A stretch of 64,000 nt of DNA from Prauserella endophytica (lineage in GTDB: Bacteria; Actinomycetota; Actinomycetes; Mycobacteriales; Pseudonocardiaceae). A program made the translations under genes and the position numbers. The stretch spans positions 62,001 to 126,000 of the forward strand of contig NZ_SWMS01000003.1 of the NCBI RefSeq assembly GCF_005146945.1. The letters run 5' to 3'. Below are positions 62,521-64,000 of the stretch, piece after piece. The notes beneath the pieces are model-generated. The model was not told the DNA's origin and did no database searches. It worked only from the letters and a program-made list of their open reading frames with translations. Each line of letters opens with the position of its first letter. The stretch's first letter is position 1.

Positions 62521-63860
62521 CCGTCCAGTACCTGAGGCGGCCCTACCCCGGGCTGCGGGAGCGGCGGGGCCGCGAGCTGGAGCGTGTGCTCGGCGAGACG
62601 GCGCCGGCGTCCTCGCCGCACACCGGGGCCCCGCCGGAGACACTGACGGCGCTGACCAGGCGGCTCGGCGTGCTGGCGCCGGAACTGACCGCGCTGTCGC
62701 TCGACCTGCACGCCCACCCGGAGCTGGCCTACGCCGAGCACCACGCGGCGTCGGCGATCGCGGACACCGTGCGGGCACACGGCATCGCCGCCGAGACCGG
62801 GGCCTACGGCCTGCCTACCGCGGTCCGCGCCGTCGCCGGGCGAGGCGGCCCGCGCGTCGGCGTGGTCGCCGAGTACGACGCGCTGCCCGGCATCGGGCAC
62901 GCGTGCGGGCACAACATCATCGCGGCGAGCGCCGTTGGCGCCTTTCTCGCCCTGGCGCACGCGCTGCGGGAGGACGGGGGCACCGTCGAGCTGATCGGCG
63001 CGCCCGCGGAGGAGGGGGGTGGTGGCAAGCAGCGCATCCTCGACGCGGGCGGGTTCGACGACATCGACTTCGCGCTCATGGTCCACCCCGGCAACCTGGA
63101 CGTGGCCGGGAGCCGCTCGCTCGGTTTCCGGCAGGTCGCGGTGACCTACCGGGGCCTGGCCGCACACTCCGCCACCGGGCCGCACTGGGGCGTCAACGCG
63201 CTCGACGCCGTCGTCACCGCCTACAACGGCATCGCGCAGCTGCGCCAGCACATCCTGTCCTCCGACAAGGTGCACGGGATCATCACCGACGGCGGGCAGG
63301 CGCCGAACGTGGTGCCTGAGACGGCGTCCGCGGTGTTCTACGTGCGCTCCCTGGACATCGACACACTCGCCGACCTGCATGGGCGGGCCGACGCGATCCT
63401 GCGGGCCGCGGCGCTGGCGACGGGCACGGTGGCCGAGATCCGCTGGGACGGCGCGCCCGCGTACCTGCCGTTGCGCGCCAACGCGACCCTGGAGGCGCGC
63501 TACGCCGTGAATCTCGCGTCCCGGCGCAAGGTCCTGCCGGCCGAGGCGCGGCCTGCCGACGAGGTGGCCTCGACCGACATGGGGAACGTCAGCGTGTACG
63601 TTCCGGCCATCCATCCGATCATCGCCATCGCCCCGCGTGGCGTCGCCAACCACACCGCGGAGTTCGCGGCCTACGCGGCCGCGGACTCCGGCACCGCCGC
63701 CATGCACGACGCCGCGTTCGGAATCGCCGCCACCGCGGCCGACTTCCTCGCCGACGAGCGGCTGCGCGCCGACGCCCGCGCCGAGTTCGACCGCGCGGGC
63801 GGCCGCGTGCACCTCGCCGACGCACTCCACCCCGACACACCGGAAGGCACCAGTTCATGA
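62517..63860 (+). CDS. M20 family metallopeptidase/amidohydrolase (AbgB-like)
   Basis: 447 residues. Di-metal ligands and motifs: SLDLHAHPELAYAE, VVAEYDALPGIGHACGHNII, GAPAEEGGGGKQ and the late PRGVANHTAEF. HACGHN and the dimerisation segment GLAAHSATGPHWGVNALDAV place it with aminobenzoyl-glutamate/aminoacylase-type M20 hydrolases, which cleave amide bonds of N-acyl amino acids. The start overlaps the ATPase stop, so it probably hydrolyses the imported compound. The stop overlaps the VOC gene by ATGA. Confidence 0.92.
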   Translation: MTVQYLRRPYPGLRERRGRELERVLGETAPASSPHTGAPPETLTALTRRLGVLAPELTALSLDLHAHPELAYAEHHAASAIADTVRAHGIAAETGAYGLPTAVRAVAGRGGPRVGVVAEYDALPGIGHACGHNIIAASAVGAFLALAHALREDGGTVELIGAPAEEGGGGKQRILDAGGFDDIDFALMVHPGNLDVAGSRSLGFRQVAVTYRGLAAHSATGPHWGVNALDAVVTAYNGIAQLRQHILSSDKVHGIITDGGQAPNVVPETASAVFYVRSLDIDTLADLHGRADAILRAAALATGTVAEIRWDGAPAYLPLRANATLEARYAVNLASRRKVLPAEARPADEVASTDMGNVSVYVPAIHPIIAIAPRGVANHTAEFAAYAAADSGTAAMHDAAFGIAATAADFLADERLRADARAEFDRAGGRVHLADALHPDTPEGTSS

Positions 63861-64000
63861 CCGAACCACTGCTCGACCACCTCGTCTACGCGGCACCCGA
63901 CATCGACGAGCTCGTGACGTCCTTCGCCGAGCGCACGGGTGTCAAGCCGGTGCTCGGCGGCAGGCACGTCGGCCGGGGCACCCGCAACTACCTCGCGGGT
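63857..64000 (+). CDS. VOC/glyoxalase-like protein (3' end outside window)
   Basis: 48 codons are visible, starting MTEPLLDHLVYAAPDIDE and continuing with ELVTSFAERTGVKPVLGGRH. The opening strand-helix with LDHLVYAAPD and the GGRHVGRGTRNYLAG segment match glyoxalase-like (PF13468-type) VOC proteins. It is coupled to the M20 gene by ATGA, so it is a further member of the operon. Function unknown. Confidence 0.8.
   Translation, partial: MTEPLLDHLVYAAPDIDELVTSFAERTGVKPVLGGRHVGRGTRNYLAG

Overview
This window is chromosomal DNA from a high-G+C actinomycete, most likely a member of the Pseudonocardiaceae such as Amycolatopsis. The genus is an inference. Supporting signs are strong G/C bias at third codon positions, frequent GTG starts, many ATGA/GTGA stop-start overlaps, an EmbA/B/C-type arabinosyltransferase (arabinogalactan cell wall), an F420-type luciferase-like oxidoreductase, a SAM-IV riboswitch and a Zur-controlled cysteine-free ribosomal protein L36. 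There are no rRNA or tRNA genes, no CRISPR array, no phage genes and no recognisable transposase. It reads as an accessory, catabolism-rich chromosome arm.

Layout. 0-3.6 kb: a partial SufS-like aminotransferase under a SAM-IV riboswitch, zinc-independent L36 under a Zur box, a thioesterase/TetR divergent pair and a DHFR-like reductase. 3.6-7.9 kb: a D-glucarate operon (kdgD-gudD-2-hydroxyacid dehydrogenase) facing a LysR regulator. 8-14.2 kb: a five-gene peptide/nickel-type ABC transporter followed by a TauE/SafE exporter. 14.2-14.8 kb: a cluster of palindromic intergenic repeats. 14.8-17.2 kb: a second enolase-superfamily aldarate dehydratase with its own 2-hydroxyacid dehydrogenase, under a perfect 12-bp-arm operator. 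A degenerate copy of that operator lies upstream of the ABC transporter. 17.2-22.7 kb: LURP-one-like protein, acyl-CoA synthetase with a GAF-LuxR regulator, proline iminopeptidase and a lytic transglycosylase. 22.7-32.7 kb: an amino-acid/hydantoin module with a DadA-like oxidase, an RpiR regulator, a SolA/sarcosine-oxidase-like enzyme, HyuA, HyuB and a tripartite tricarboxylate (TctCBA) importer.

32.7-37.5 kb: an alpha/beta hydrolase, an orphan winged-helix regulator, an SsuD-type FMN monooxygenase coupled to a MatC-like carrier, and a LapA-like protein. 37.5-46.3 kb: a six-gene catabolic operon (Fe-S protein, GlcD-like FAD oxidase, 90-residue ORFan, APC permease, aldehyde dehydrogenase, LLM oxidoreductase) divergent from a FadR-type GntR regulator and a stand-alone Cache-domain protein. 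46.3-51 kb: VOC protein, FMN reductase, DUF2235 hydrolase and two tandem paralogous membrane proteins, one of them frameshifted. 51-53.7 kb: an MFS drug exporter and PPOX-like enzyme under a TetR with two operators. 53.7-57.3 kb: a 174-bp inverted-repeat element, the arabinosyltransferase and another palindromic repeat block. 57.3-64 kb: a fatty-acyl-CoA ligase, an FCD-type GntR regulator with inverted ATGGATACAC sites, and a divergent SsuCAB/TauCAB-type ABC importer operon that continues into an M20 amidohydrolase and a VOC protein at the right edge.

The genes mostly form compact uptake-plus-degradation cassettes, each with a dedicated regulator and in several cases a visible operator. The least explained elements are the intergenic repeat families, the membrane paralog pair, the 90-residue ORFan of the FAD/Fe-S operon, and the apparent operator shared by the ABC transporter and the second aldarate dehydratase.
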